Below, in pieces: positions 51,313 to 59,447 of a DNA stretch of 64,000 nucleotides. Origin of the DNA: JAPLJU01 sp964547985 (GTDB taxonomy: Bacteria > Desulfobacterota > Syntrophia > Syntrophales > UBA2192). The DNA lies in assembly GCA_964547985.1 (NCBI GenBank), contig CAZJPV010000002.1, positions 1 through 64,000 of the forward strand. The letters are read 5' to 3'. Made by a program: the position numbers and the translations under genes. Below the pieces are notes generated by a model, which saw only the letters and a program-made list of their open reading frames with translations, did not search any database and was not told the DNA's origin. The first letter of the stretch is position 1. Each line of letters opens with the position of its first letter.

Positions 51313-51987
51313 TCAGTTTGACGATGCGGACACATTCTGGACCTGGGCGTCTGCCTTCGAGAGACTCGTCGGTGCTGATTTTCGGTTATATTCCTCGTAA
51401 TACCGCATGACCCGCCGCACATAGGTCTTCGTCTCGGCATAGGGCGGGATCCCCCGGTATCGGGCCACGGCTTTTTCACCGGCATTGTACGCCGCCAGGG
51501 CAAGCGGCAGGTTGCCGTCGTACACATTCATGAGATAACGGAGGTATCGCACGCCTCCGTCGATGTTATCCTCCGGGTGAAAGCAGTCGTCTACCCGCAT
51601 GCGGGACGCCGTTTTCGGCATGAGCTGCATCAGGCCCTTGGCGCCCTTTCTGGACACCGCCTTGGAGTTGAAATTGGATTCCGCCTTGATGACGGCCTTC
51701 ACAAGGGCGTGGTCCACATCATACTTCCGCGCCGTCTTTTCAATCACCTTGTCGTATTTGACATAGTCGGGACCCAGGTTGAAGAGCACCCGTTTTTCCT
51801 TGATCCAGACCTTGAACCGTGGGCTTGTCGGCACATTGGTCAGGTGTATAACGCCCTCCTCATCGACATAGCCGTAAATATCCGCCGAGGCGAAATCCGC
51901 CGAAGCAAGGAGGGCCACAGCAATGGCGAGAGAGAATGGCGTCGTGATCAAGGGTTTCACGAACCTTAAACAGCTGCTGAGCATCAA
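51313..51987 (-). CDS. Lytic transglycosylase (SLT family) with DUF4124 N-terminus
   Basis: A 224-aa exported enzyme that cleaves peptidoglycan glycan strands. A signal peptide (about 10-36, ending ASA) precedes a DUF4124-like segment, IYGYVDEEGVIHLTNVPTSP. The SLT domain follows, with the catalytic Glu in KAVIKAESNFNSKAVS near 100, RKGAKGLMQLMPKTA, NIDGGVRYLRYLM and LAAYNAGEKAVARY. The family role is cell-wall remodelling. The start used is ATG at 51987; a Met two codons in is equivalent. Confidence 0.94.
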   Translation of the reverse strand: MMLSSCLRFVKPLITTPFSLAIAVALLASADFASADIYGYVDEEGVIHLTNVPTSPRFKVWIKEKRVLFNLGPDYVKYDKVIEKTARKYDVDHALVKAVIKAESNFNSKAVSRKGAKGLMQLMPKTASRMRVDDCFHPEDNIDGGVRYLRYLMNVYDGNLPLALAAYNAGEKAVARYRGIPPYAETKTYVRRVMRYYEEYNRKSAPTSLSKADAQVQNVSASSN

Positions 51988-52306
51988 AGAATCCCCAAAG
52001 TGTGTTTACAAGATGCGGGATGATATCTAAAGGGCCTTTTAATATGTTACAAGAACCATACCAGCGGGGTGGCAACTAACCCCCCTGCCGGACATCTTCG
52101 TCAATCGTGAACCGGTTTTTAAACCGTCGGCGGCAACTTTAGCAAAAATCTCAATTTTTTCAAGAAGATCCTATGCCCCCTCGCTGTCTGTCGCCGGGTC
52201 GATGTTCTCAGGCTCCGGGGCTTTGCAGAATCCATCGCCCCCACTTATGTCCTATCGGCATAGATGTCCCTTTATTTAAATGCTTTTTTGACCTCCGGGG
52301 CGATTT
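51988..52306 (-). promoter_or_regulatory. Intergenic region with candidate transglycosylase promoter
   Basis: On the minus strand TTGAAA (52158-52163) and TAAAGT (52136-52141), spacer 16 nt, could drive the lytic transglycosylase with a leader of about 140 nt. ACCGGTTTTTAAACCG-like inverted sequence lies at 52111-52126. No ORF with a ribosome site or RNA gene of a known family was seen. Confidence 0.4.
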
Positions 52307-53137
52307 TTATTTGCCTTTTCGTCCGCACCAGGTCTTCATGCTCCCCGTCACGCCCAGAATGTCAACAAACCACTGAAAGAGCTCATCGGGAATCAGGCCT
52401 CTCAGGAGAACCATCGACCGGACCGTTCTCGGGCGCTTCGGTGAGTATCGGCCCTTTTTCAAAGCCGACTCCACGATGGCCTCTGCCACCACATCGTGGT
52501 CCCGCAGAAGCGGCGTAATCAAGTTTGCGATTCCTCGAAGTTTCGCCCCCTCAAACATCCCCTTGGCAATGTAGCATGGATGGATGGTGGACCATCGGAC
52601 ACCTTTCTTGCCTCGCTCCCAGGCCTCGAACCGCAGGCCTTCCGTCAGTCCCCAGACGGCCAATTTTGTCGCTCCATACATGGCCAGTTCGGGCACCCCG
52701 ACGACACCGCCAGCCGAAGAAATGTTGACCACGTGCCCGCAGTCTCTCTCGTACATCCCCGGCAGAAACGCCCTGATCGTGTAGATGAACGATGTGAGAT
52801 TGACGGCTATGGTCTTTTCCCACACCTCGTCGGGCTGCTCGAGGAAATCTCCGCCCATGACATAGCCTGCATTGTTTATGAGGATATCGACTTTTCCCAT
52901 GTCCGTCACAGCCTGCCTGGCCAGTTCGTACACCCTGGCCTTATCGGTCACATCGCAGACATGGGCAAAGACCTGAACCCCCAAGTTTTCCAATGCCTTT
53001 TTCGCATCCTCCAGGGCCGGGCCGTTCAAATCCCAGAGGGTGACCAGGCACCCTTCGGCAACCAGCCGTTTCGCTGTGGCCAAACCGATGCCCATCGCAC
53101 CACCGGTTACGACCGCACATTTCGATTTCAAATCCAC
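52307..53137 (-). CDS. Short-chain dehydrogenase/reductase
   Basis: A 276-aa classical SDR oxidoreductase. The NAD(P) motif is VVTGGAMGIGLATAKRL (8-24), with CDVTDKARV near 62, the structural NNAGYVMGG near 88, catalytic Ser in NISSAGGVVG near 140, and YGATK near 153 (YxxxK). The C-terminal part is extended (GVTGSMKTWCGRKG). The start is GTG at 53137 with AGGGAGGGG five nt before it; the ATG six codons upstream lies over the ribosome site. Substrate unknown; it stands alone. Confidence 0.9.
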   Translation of the reverse strand: MDLKSKCAVVTGGAMGIGLATAKRLVAEGCLVTLWDLNGPALEDAKKALENLGVQVFAHVCDVTDKARVYELARQAVTDMGKVDILINNAGYVMGGDFLEQPDEVWEKTIAVNLTSFIYTIRAFLPGMYERDCGHVVNISSAGGVVGVPELAMYGATKLAVWGLTEGLRFEAWERGKKGVRWSTIHPCYIAKGMFEGAKLRGIANLITPLLRDHDVVAEAIVESALKKGRYSPKRPRTVRSMVLLRGLIPDELFQWFVDILGVTGSMKTWCGRKGK

Positions 53138-53303
53138 GATACCCCTCCCTTTCATGAACCATTAATTAAATTTCTAATGATTTTAACATATTCCGCTAAG
53201 GATTTTCTTTCTTATGACGATAAATCTATTAAACCTTCCTTTTTTTCATCAAGGGGACGTCAGAAGAGGATCGCTGTGCCATCTTGCCCGGGGAGCGGAG
53301 GCG

Positions 53304-53531
53304 ATGGAAAAGGTAAAAGTTGTATTTTCCGGCATAAATAAGAATTTTCTTTACGATTGCGAGGTCCCGACCGTCATCCTGCCGAAAACAGGCGACTTTC
53401 TTCGTATGAGTGTCCCCGGCCAAAGGGATCTTCACTGCTACATTGAATCCTTAGAGTGGCAGTACGCAGAGGTCGAAGGGGACATGAAGATCTCCCTGGT
53501 GGCACGGATGAAAATTCTGCTGGAAGACTGA
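53304..53531 (+). CDS. Small 75-aa protein, unknown
   Basis: A short soluble protein starting MEKVKVVFSGINKNFLYDCE, then VPTVILPKTGDFLRMSVPGQ, then YIESLEWQYAEVEGDMKISL, a beta-rich pattern with no motif I know. I choose ATG at 53304 because GGAGGCG directly precedes it; a longer frame begins at 53214 without support. It is convergent with the small membrane protein gene. Function unknown. Confidence 0.6.
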   Translation: MEKVKVVFSGINKNFLYDCEVPTVILPKTGDFLRMSVPGQRDLHCYIESLEWQYAEVEGDMKISLVARMKILLED

Positions 53532-53542
53532 GTTCCCCCTTC

Positions 53543-53758
53543 TCACAACCTTCGAAGGATCAACTCGAGCAAAAGGCCCGCAAACATCAGGTAGATGTAT
53601 ATCTGCCCGGAGGTCACCACGACTTCTGAGGAAACGACCTCAATCATCGCCAGCGGGACAATAAAGGAGAAGTAGGCAATACCGAGGAAAAAAAGCCTTC
53701 TCACCGGCCTCAGGTTTTTCAGCCGCGCCAGCCGGTTGTCCCGGTCTTCCCCTTCCAC
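53543..53758 (-). CDS. Small two-TM membrane protein
   Basis: A 71-aa product starting with GTG at 53758 (GAGAGG 9 nt upstream). A charged N-terminus (EGEDRDNRLARLKNLRPVRR) is followed by TM1, LFFLGIAYFSFIVPLAMIEV, and TM2, IYIYLMFAGLLLELILR. The hydrophobic pattern over 45 residues makes translation credible. The open frame reaches back to 53992, but the added N-terminus is unlike protein and overlaps the divergent LEA gene. Unknown function. Confidence 0.55.
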   Translation of the reverse strand: MEGEDRDNRLARLKNLRPVRRLFFLGIAYFSFIVPLAMIEVVSSEVVVTSGQIYIYLMFAGLLLELILRRL

Positions 53759-53827
53759 GAAAGATAACCTCTCTATCCGGGGTGCACTTCCCCGGCCTGT
53801 ATCCCCCGACCGTGAAATACGCCCATG

Positions 53828-53856
53828 TTGACAACTGTTGATATTTGCCCTACATT
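53828..53856 (+). promoter_or_regulatory. Promoter of LEA-type gene
   Basis: TTGACA (53828-53833) and TACATT (53851-53856) with a 17-nt spacer, 22 nt before the ATG at 53879. Confidence 0.6.
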
Positions 53857-53878
53857 GACGGCCCGGAGACAAGATATC

Positions 53879-54334
53879 ATGAAGACAGCATACAGCGTCG
53901 CCGCTGCCGGGCTTCTGTTCCTCCTGTTTTCCTGCCTTGCCTGGTGGATTGAAAAGCCCACATTCAGCGTCAAAGAAATCCTCGTGGACCAAATATCTTC
54001 AGGGGATCTTCATATCACGCTGAAAGTAGAGGCCGAAAATCCCAATCGCTTCGACCTGACAATGACGGCCCTTGATTACACGTTCTTTCTAGACCATCGT
54101 GAAGTGGGAAGAGGTTCCCTGGCCCAGGAGGTCAAACTCCCGGCATCCTCCAAATCCACCGTGGAGCTTCCCGTTACGGCCCGCCTCAGCCCGACAGGCG
54201 GTCTTTTGAAATCCATTTTTTCCGCCCGCGAAAGCGGTTACAAAATCGAGGGGACGGCCCGGGTCAGCACGACCATCGGGAGCACGGCGATCCCCTTCAC
54301 CGGGACCGGTTCCTTCAGACTGAAAAAGCGTTAA
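53879..54334 (+). CDS. LEA type 2 (WHy-domain) family lipoprotein
   Basis: A 151-aa exported protein. The N-terminal signal has LLFLLFSC with Cys19 as a probable lipidation site. The mature part matches the LEA14/WHy fold: FSVKEILVDQISSGDLHITL, KVEAENPNRFDLTMTALDY (the NPN signature), REVGRGSLAQEVKLPASSKS, TVELPVTARLSPTG. WHy proteins are linked to desiccation and stress in plants and are common in Deltaproteobacteria with unknown roles. ATG at 53879 has GGAGA upstream. Confidence 0.85.
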   Translation: MKTAYSVAAAGLLFLLFSCLAWWIEKPTFSVKEILVDQISSGDLHITLKVEAENPNRFDLTMTALDYTFFLDHREVGRGSLAQEVKLPASSKSTVELPVTARLSPTGGLLKSIFSARESGYKIEGTARVSTTIGSTAIPFTGTGSFRLKKR

Positions 54335-54434
54335 CGGTCTATGGCCCAAATCTTTTTTCCTTCAATCAGCGCTTGAGCGGGATTCTGGATAGCGAAGTTA
54401 GATGTGTTTTTGATAACCGATCTTCGCGAAGCCC

Positions 54435-54484
54435 TTCGACAGGCTCAGGGTAAACTCACTGCCCGCCATGGTGAGCCTGTCGAA
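54435..54484. repeat. REP-like 13-bp inverted repeat
   Basis: TTCGACAGGCTCA (54435-54447) and TGAGCCTGTCGAA (54472-54484) are perfect inverted copies with a 24-nt loop, in the gap between the LEA and beta-CASP genes. This core is widespread in bacterial genomes as an interspersed palindrome, sometimes linked to REP-type tyrosine transposases. Confidence 0.8.
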
Positions 54485-54592
54485 CCATGCGCCTGCTGTG
54501 TAGCGAGCGTTAGAGCGGTCAAAAAACGTCTATTCACAGGAGGAATCCTGCTCAGTGCCTTTAGGCAAAAGCCCGTTAACAATTTTCACAGG

Positions 54593-55975
54593 CTAGATTT
54601 CAAAAGACTCCCCGTACCCGGGAACGCGGGTGGTGAAACCCAGTCCCTTTACAGCCTGTTCGAATTCCAGGGCGGCATTTTCCTCGCCGTGGACGATGAA
54701 CACCTCCGGGTGATCACGAAAGAGGCCCAGCCACTCGAGGAGCTCCTTCTGGTCCGCGTGGGCCGAAAAGCCCCCGATAGTGTAAATCCTGGCCTTCACG
54801 GCGATTTTCTCCTTGAGGATGATCACGCTCTTCGCGCCGTCCACGAGCATCCTTCCCAGTGTTCCTCTTGCCTGGAATCCGGTGAAGATAATGCTGCACT
54901 CGGTTCTCCAGAGATTGTGCTTGAAGTGGTGTCGGATCCGCCCCCCCTCACACATGCCGCTTCCCGCAATGATGATGGCCCCTTTCTCGATCTGGTTGAT
55001 CCGCTGAGACTCTTCCACGGATCCGGTGAAATGAACCTTCAGCGCCTTTTTGCTGTTCTTCAGGTGTAAGAGCTTCTTCGCCTCCTCGTCGTAGAGCTCG
55101 GGGTGAGAGTAGTAAACCTTTGTCGCCTCCTTGGCCAGCGGGCTGTCAACATAGACACTGAGCGGCGTGAGCCTGCCTTCCCTGACCAGCTTGCTCAGGA
55201 TGTAGAGGACATCCTGGGTCCTTCCCACCGCGAAGGCCGGGATCAGGACATTACCGCCGTTGCGGAAGGTCTCGGTAATGGCCTCTGCAAGCTCGTCGAT
55301 ACTTTCCTCCAGCCCTTTGTGAAGGCGGTTGCCGTAAGTCGATTCGACAACGACGTAGTCCGACTTCGGGGTGTGTTCGGGATCGTTGATGATGGGGTTT
55401 CCCTTCTTTCCGATATCCCCCGAAAAGACAATCTTCTTCTCGCCGCCGTCGCGGCGGTACCAGAGCTCGAGGGTTCCCGACCCGAGGATGTGGCCCGCAT
55501 CGGTGAAGCGGTAACGGATGCCGTCACTGATTTGTTCCATTTTCCCATAGGGCTTTCGTTCGAAAAATGGGATGGCAGCGATGGCATCCTCCACTGTGTA
55601 GAGAGGTTCCACGGCGATGCGTTTACCTCTCCGGAGGGTCTTCTTCGTTTCCCACTCTGCATCCTTCTCCTGGATATTCGCCGAATCGGCCAGGAGCACC
55701 CGTGTGAGATCTGCGGTGGCCGGTGTGGTGATAATGCGCCCTCTGAAACCATCCTTCACCAGCTTCGGGATAAGCCCGGAGTGGTCGATGTGGGCATGCG
55801 TCAGAAAGAGGTAATCGATCTCTTTCGGCCGGAAAGGGAAGGGATTCCTGTTGCGGTCTTCAGCACCGAGGCCCTGGTGCATCCCGCAGTCCACCAGCAA
55901 CTGAAGGCCGTTTTGAGAAAGGTGAAAACAGGATCCGGTTACCTCACGGGCTGCACCGTCAAATCTCAGAATCAC
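54593..55975 (-). CDS. MBL/beta-CASP RNA-processing nuclease (CPSF/Ysh1-like)
   Basis: A 460-aa metallo-beta-lactamase plus beta-CASP protein. It has GAAREVTGSCFHLSQNG at the start, the zinc motif FLTHAHIDHSGLIPKL near 57, TDAGHILGSGTLEL near 160, FSGDIG near 185, VESTYGNRLHKG near 213, IPAFAVGRTQDVLYIL near 247, IIAGSGMCEGGRIRHH near 335, and FSAHADQKELLEWL near 405. The prokaryotic CPSF-like members process or degrade RNA; the natural substrate here is not known. It stands alone, with a possible promoter outside the segment inspected. Confidence 0.92.
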   Translation of the reverse strand: MILRFDGAAREVTGSCFHLSQNGLQLLVDCGMHQGLGAEDRNRNPFPFRPKEIDYLFLTHAHIDHSGLIPKLVKDGFRGRIITTPATADLTRVLLADSANIQEKDAEWETKKTLRRGKRIAVEPLYTVEDAIAAIPFFERKPYGKMEQISDGIRYRFTDAGHILGSGTLELWYRRDGGEKKIVFSGDIGKKGNPIINDPEHTPKSDYVVVESTYGNRLHKGLEESIDELAEAITETFRNGGNVLIPAFAVGRTQDVLYILSKLVREGRLTPLSVYVDSPLAKEATKVYYSHPELYDEEAKKLLHLKNSKKALKVHFTGSVEESQRINQIEKGAIIIAGSGMCEGGRIRHHFKHNLWRTECSIIFTGFQARGTLGRMLVDGAKSVIILKEKIAVKARIYTIGGFSAHADQKELLEWLGLFRDHPEVFIVHGEENAALEFEQAVKGLGFTTRVPGYGESFEI

Positions 55976-56087
55976 GAAAAAGTCCCCCCTGGCCGTTTTA
56001 TTGCAACATCGCCCTTCACATATAACAAGAAAAGGGAAGCATCAAGAACATTTAGTTGGAGCCACCGAGAAAAAGATAGTTTTATTC

Positions 56088-56117
56088 TTGACATAAGCGG
56101 GAATGCTTCCTTAGACT
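56088..56117 (+). promoter_or_regulatory. Candidate promoter of PEPCK-like gene
   Basis: TTGACA (56088-56093) and TAGACT (56112-56117), spacer 18 nt, about 80 nt before the ATG at 56199. Confidence 0.5.
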
Positions 56118-56198
56118 ATATAAGAGTCCCCCGAAGGGCCAATGGACGAGAGGCCCGGGCGGAGACCGGGTCACGTTCCGGAAGGGTCATCGAGCAAC

Positions 56199-57848
56199 AT
56201 GAATTTTTTTAAGGAAGCCGCCGAGAAAATTTACAGGGATGCCAAAAAGGAAGGCCGCCTCACCGAGGGGCGCTCCCTGAAAGAAATCAAGGAAATCGCT
56301 CTTCGCCACGAGGGGGTCATACAGACGCAGACAGGCTCCGTCGCCACCGACTCGGAACCCATGTCGAGATCTGCACCGCATACCCGGAACAGCCTGGACC
56401 ACGCCTTCGGTGAAGCCGAAGAAGCCCTGGCCCGGCAAGCCGTGGAAAGGCTCGGCAAAGAAAAGATCGTGTGTCTGGACACGATTGTCGGCGACGGCCT
56501 CGACGGTGTGACAGCGCGATTCATCATGCCCGAGCATTATGCCCAGATTGCTTACGGGCTCAAGCTCCTCTTTGACGGCCCGAAGCCGCGGGTCGTCGAA
56601 AACCCGACCTATACAATCATCTATTTTACCGATGAAGCCTTCGAGTTGAACAAGTCGAAGAAGCTTGTAGAAAAAGATATCACCGTGCGCCTGATGATGG
56701 GGAATAAACGGGGTGAACAGGTCAAGATCTGCAGGAACACCATTTATCTCGGCGAGGGGAAAAAGGCCATCTTCATGTTCGAGGACTGGCGGGCGAAGGC
56801 CATTGACAAAACCGGCATCTTCCTCCACGCGGGGGCCAGGCGGGATTACCTCTGGGTCTACGACCTGGAAACGGAGAGGCCGGAACTCGTCGAGACGGTC
56901 ACGGCCATCTCCGGGTTGACCGCCACGGGAAAAACCACAACGCTCTGCCGGAGGCTCGCGAGGCTGCCCAGGGAAAGTTCAAAGATGATCGGCGATGACG
57001 GGGGGATCTTCGGCTTCGACGGGAATTACACCGCCTTCGAAATCGGCGGGCTCTACGTCAAAACCGAGGGTCTCGACGAGAGTCAGCCGGAGATCCTCCG
57101 GGCGGCCGGGTCTAGGGACGCCTTTCTGGAGAACGTGGCGATCTCCAAGTACCCTTACATGCCGGATTTCAAGGACATCAGCAAGACCGGTAACGGCCGG
57201 GCAATCGTCACGCGGAAAAACCTCGAAATCGCCAGCAAGGGGCTCCGCGCCGACAAGACGGACCACATCGTCATGCTCTCCCGAAACCCCATGCTCAACG
57301 TCATCAGCAAACTCACGCCCGAACAGGCCACGATGCAGTTCATATACGGCGAGTCGATCGAGAGCACGGGGGGAAACCCTGAGGAGGCCGGTTCATTCAT
57401 GAGGGTTTTCTTCCTCGACCCTTTCATTGCGGGGGATCGCCTCGAACACGCCATGATCTTCTACGAGATCATCAAGCGGAACCGGATCCGCTGCTATCTG
57501 GCCAACACCGGCACCATCGGCGAAAAAGAGGACAAGGTCACCCTCCGGCAGTCCCTGTCCACTTACAATGACCTGCTCCGTCACCAGCTGCGGTTCAGCT
57601 CCGAGCCCGATTTTCTCGGTTATCACTACCCCATCCGCTGTGATCGAGCCAACCTGGACGTGATGAACGCCTTTCCCCTCTTCCAGAACAAAAACATCTT
57701 GAAGAAGAAGGTCATCGACTTCCTGAAGGGGCGGGAGGCTTTCCTGGAGCAGTTTGAAAGTCAATACGGAAAGATCCCCCCGAACATCCGGGAGTCCCTG
57801 CCTCACCGCTACAAGGAACACCTGAAAGAAAACGCCTTTTTGGAATAG
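56199..57848 (+). CDS. pckA: Divergent ATP-type phosphoenolpyruvate carboxykinase-like protein
   Basis: A 549-aa protein resembling ATP-dependent PEPCK, which interconverts oxaloacetate and PEP using ATP. The P-loop is TAISGLTATGKTTTLCRRL near 250; the second Gly of the usual GLSGTGKTT is Ala. Kinase-2 is KMIGDDGGIFGFDGNYTAFE. A Lys/His site appears in YLGEGKKAIFMF and FLHAGARRDYLWV, where classical PEPCK has GEMKK and MHCSAN. FLENVAISKYP and the C-terminal end also align. The usual RSPKDK region is replaced by MSRSAPHTRNSLDH. A longer start at 56142 adds 19 residues of unlikely composition. Annotation as PEPCK is likely, but the enzyme may act on another substrate. Confidence 0.8.
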   Translation: MNFFKEAAEKIYRDAKKEGRLTEGRSLKEIKEIALRHEGVIQTQTGSVATDSEPMSRSAPHTRNSLDHAFGEAEEALARQAVERLGKEKIVCLDTIVGDGLDGVTARFIMPEHYAQIAYGLKLLFDGPKPRVVENPTYTIIYFTDEAFELNKSKKLVEKDITVRLMMGNKRGEQVKICRNTIYLGEGKKAIFMFEDWRAKAIDKTGIFLHAGARRDYLWVYDLETERPELVETVTAISGLTATGKTTTLCRRLARLPRESSKMIGDDGGIFGFDGNYTAFEIGGLYVKTEGLDESQPEILRAAGSRDAFLENVAISKYPYMPDFKDISKTGNGRAIVTRKNLEIASKGLRADKTDHIVMLSRNPMLNVISKLTPEQATMQFIYGESIESTGGNPEEAGSFMRVFFLDPFIAGDRLEHAMIFYEIIKRNRIRCYLANTGTIGEKEDKVTLRQSLSTYNDLLRHQLRFSSEPDFLGYHYPIRCDRANLDVMNAFPLFQNKNILKKKVIDFLKGREAFLEQFESQYGKIPPNIRESLPHRYKEHLKENAFLE

Positions 57849-57971
57849 AAAACCTCTCCGGGAATCCAGGCTTTATCCCCTCTCCGGCCGCTGTCATTTC
57901 CCTCTTGCCTGAAAAGTCGGGAAGGTATAAAAGAGCTTGCGCCGGTTGACGGCCGGGAGATCATTCCTTCG

Positions 57972-58775
57972 ATGACCAAAAAAATCCAATATCGAAAACT
58001 GATCAAGATCGGTTCCATGGCCCTCCTGACCTTCCCCCTGCTCATAGCGGGCTTCTCCCTTCTTTATCCCGACGTCTCGAAACTCAAGAAGGAAAATCCC
58101 CGTAAGACGGCCTTCATGGAATACCGGGAAAAAGAATGGCAGAACCAAGGGAAGAAAAGAAGAATCGCTCATACCTGGGTGTCCTTCTCCGCCATCTCAC
58201 CCTATGCCGTAAAGGCCGTGATCATCGCGGAAGACGATAAATTCTGGTCGCACGAGGGCTTTGACTTCGAGGCCATGCAGAAGGCCCTCGAAAAGGATTT
58301 GAAGAAGAAAAAATTCAAGGTCGGGGGTAGTACCATCAGCCAGCAACTGGCCAAAAATCTTTACCTTTCCCCTTCCAAAAATCCCATCCGCAAACTGCGG
58401 GAAGCCATCCTGACCTGGCGTATTGAGAACGCCCTGACGAAGAGAAGAATTCTCGAACTTTATCTGAACGTGGTTGAGTGGGGAGACGGGATCTTCGGTA
58501 TCGAGGCGGCCGCCCGGCATCACTTCGGAAAGTCGGCCGCCGACCTGAGCCCCAGGGAATCGGCCAAGCTGGCCGCCGTGCTTCCCAACCCGAGGAGATA
58601 CCAGCCGACGGGCACTTCCAGATATGTCGAGAATCAATCGGAGAAGATCTACAGCATCATGGTCCAGCGGGGTATCGTCATTCCCGAGTTTGAAGACGTC
58701 ATGATGCCAGACGAGTCTTCTCCAGGGGCGCCCACGGGGGCTGATCAGAAGCAAAAATCGATCGTTGGCCCTTAG
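57972..58775 (+). CDS. mtgA: Monofunctional peptidoglycan glycosyltransferase
   Basis: A 267-aa GT51 enzyme polymerising lipid II into glycan strands. An N-terminal TM (about 12-32, GSMALLTFPLLIAGFSLLYP) anchors it to the inner membrane. The domain motifs are IIAEDDKFWSHEGFDFEAMQ near 85 (catalytic Glu in EDDKF), GGSTISQQLAKNLYLSPSKN near 115, RKLREAILTWRIENALTKRR, ILELYLNVVEWGDGIFGIEA and PRESAKLAAVLPNPRRYQP. It has no transpeptidase domain. The ATG at 57972 gives the usual MtgA length. Confidence 0.95.
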   Translation: MTKKIQYRKLIKIGSMALLTFPLLIAGFSLLYPDVSKLKKENPRKTAFMEYREKEWQNQGKKRRIAHTWVSFSAISPYAVKAVIIAEDDKFWSHEGFDFEAMQKALEKDLKKKKFKVGGSTISQQLAKNLYLSPSKNPIRKLREAILTWRIENALTKRRILELYLNVVEWGDGIFGIEAAARHHFGKSAADLSPRESAKLAAVLPNPRRYQPTGTSRYVENQSEKIYSIMVQRGIVIPEFEDVMMPDESSPGAPTGADQKQKSIVGP

Positions 58776-58850
58776 GGCCAAACGTAAAAAGGTTTGAATT
58801 TCCGCCATGGGGATGGTAAATTACGAACGCCATCATTGCAGATAGATCCG

Positions 58851-58900
58851 CCCCGAAAATGAAGTGAAAAGGATTGCTCCTTTCCGGGGTCCCCTTTTTT
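58851..58900 (+). terminator. Possible terminator after mtgA
   Basis: CCCCG (58851-58855)/CGGGG (58885-58889) encloses AAAGG (58868-58872)/CCTTT (58879-58883); six T residues (58895-58900) follow after five non-T bases. The spacing is imperfect. Confidence 0.35.
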
Positions 58901-58981
58901 AAATGACTTATGGATTGCCCTGCAATCTTCTGCCATCGTCAATAATTACTCAAGATCCCCGCAAATCCTGGTGAGGAGGGC

Positions 58982-59425
58982 ATGATGAAGAAAGCGGTCC
59001 TCTCTTTTCTTCTTGGCATATTTTCCCTTGCCGGATGCACGTCGCCCGGTATCCCGGGGATCGGTGTTTTTGACGGCAAGCTGAAACCCTGCCCGGCTTC
59101 CCCCAACTGTGTTTCGTCTCAGAGCTCAGGGGAGCGCCACGGCATGGAGGCCATCCCCTACACCACGACGGGGAACGAGGCCAAAGAGAGACTTCGAGAT
59201 ATCATCAAGGGCATGGAGGGAAGCTCTATCATCACGGAAAAAGACGACTACATTCATGCCGAATACCGCTCCGCCCTCTTCGGATTCATCGATGATGCGG
59301 AGTTCTATCTGGACAACACCCGGAAACTCATTCATTTTCGCTCGGCCTCACGGGTCGGTTATTACGATTTCGGTGTCAACAGAAAACGTATGGAAGCGAT
59401 CCGGAAAAAATTCCTGGCACCCTAG
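58982..59425 (+). CDS. DUF1499 family lipoprotein
   Basis: A 147-aa secreted protein: signal with lipobox LAGC (Cys19). The DUF1499 domain has KLKPCPASPNCVSSQSSGER near 33, the family's conserved C-x-x-x-PNCV, then YIHAEYRSALFGFIDDAEFY and HFRSASRVGYYDFGVNRKRM near 118. Function is unknown throughout the family. GAGGAGG precedes the ATG. The next gene starts 22 nt after its stop on the same strand, so cotranscription is possible. Confidence 0.9.
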   Translation: MMKKAVLSFLLGIFSLAGCTSPGIPGIGVFDGKLKPCPASPNCVSSQSSGERHGMEAIPYTTTGNEAKERLRDIIKGMEGSSIITEKDDYIHAEYRSALFGFIDDAEFYLDNTRKLIHFRSASRVGYYDFGVNRKRMEAIRKKFLAP

Positions 59426-59447
59426 CGGATGGTTGAACTGCCCTTCA

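Noticed and set aside
53759..53992. N-terminal extension of the two-TM small protein
   Set aside because: Non-protein-like composition, overlap with the LEA gene and its promoter, and a better ribosome site at the internal GTG.
55103..56212. 369-codon plus-strand frame opposite the beta-CASP nuclease
   Set aside because: Antisense to conserved MBL/beta-CASP motifs, and it runs into the PEPCK-like start region.
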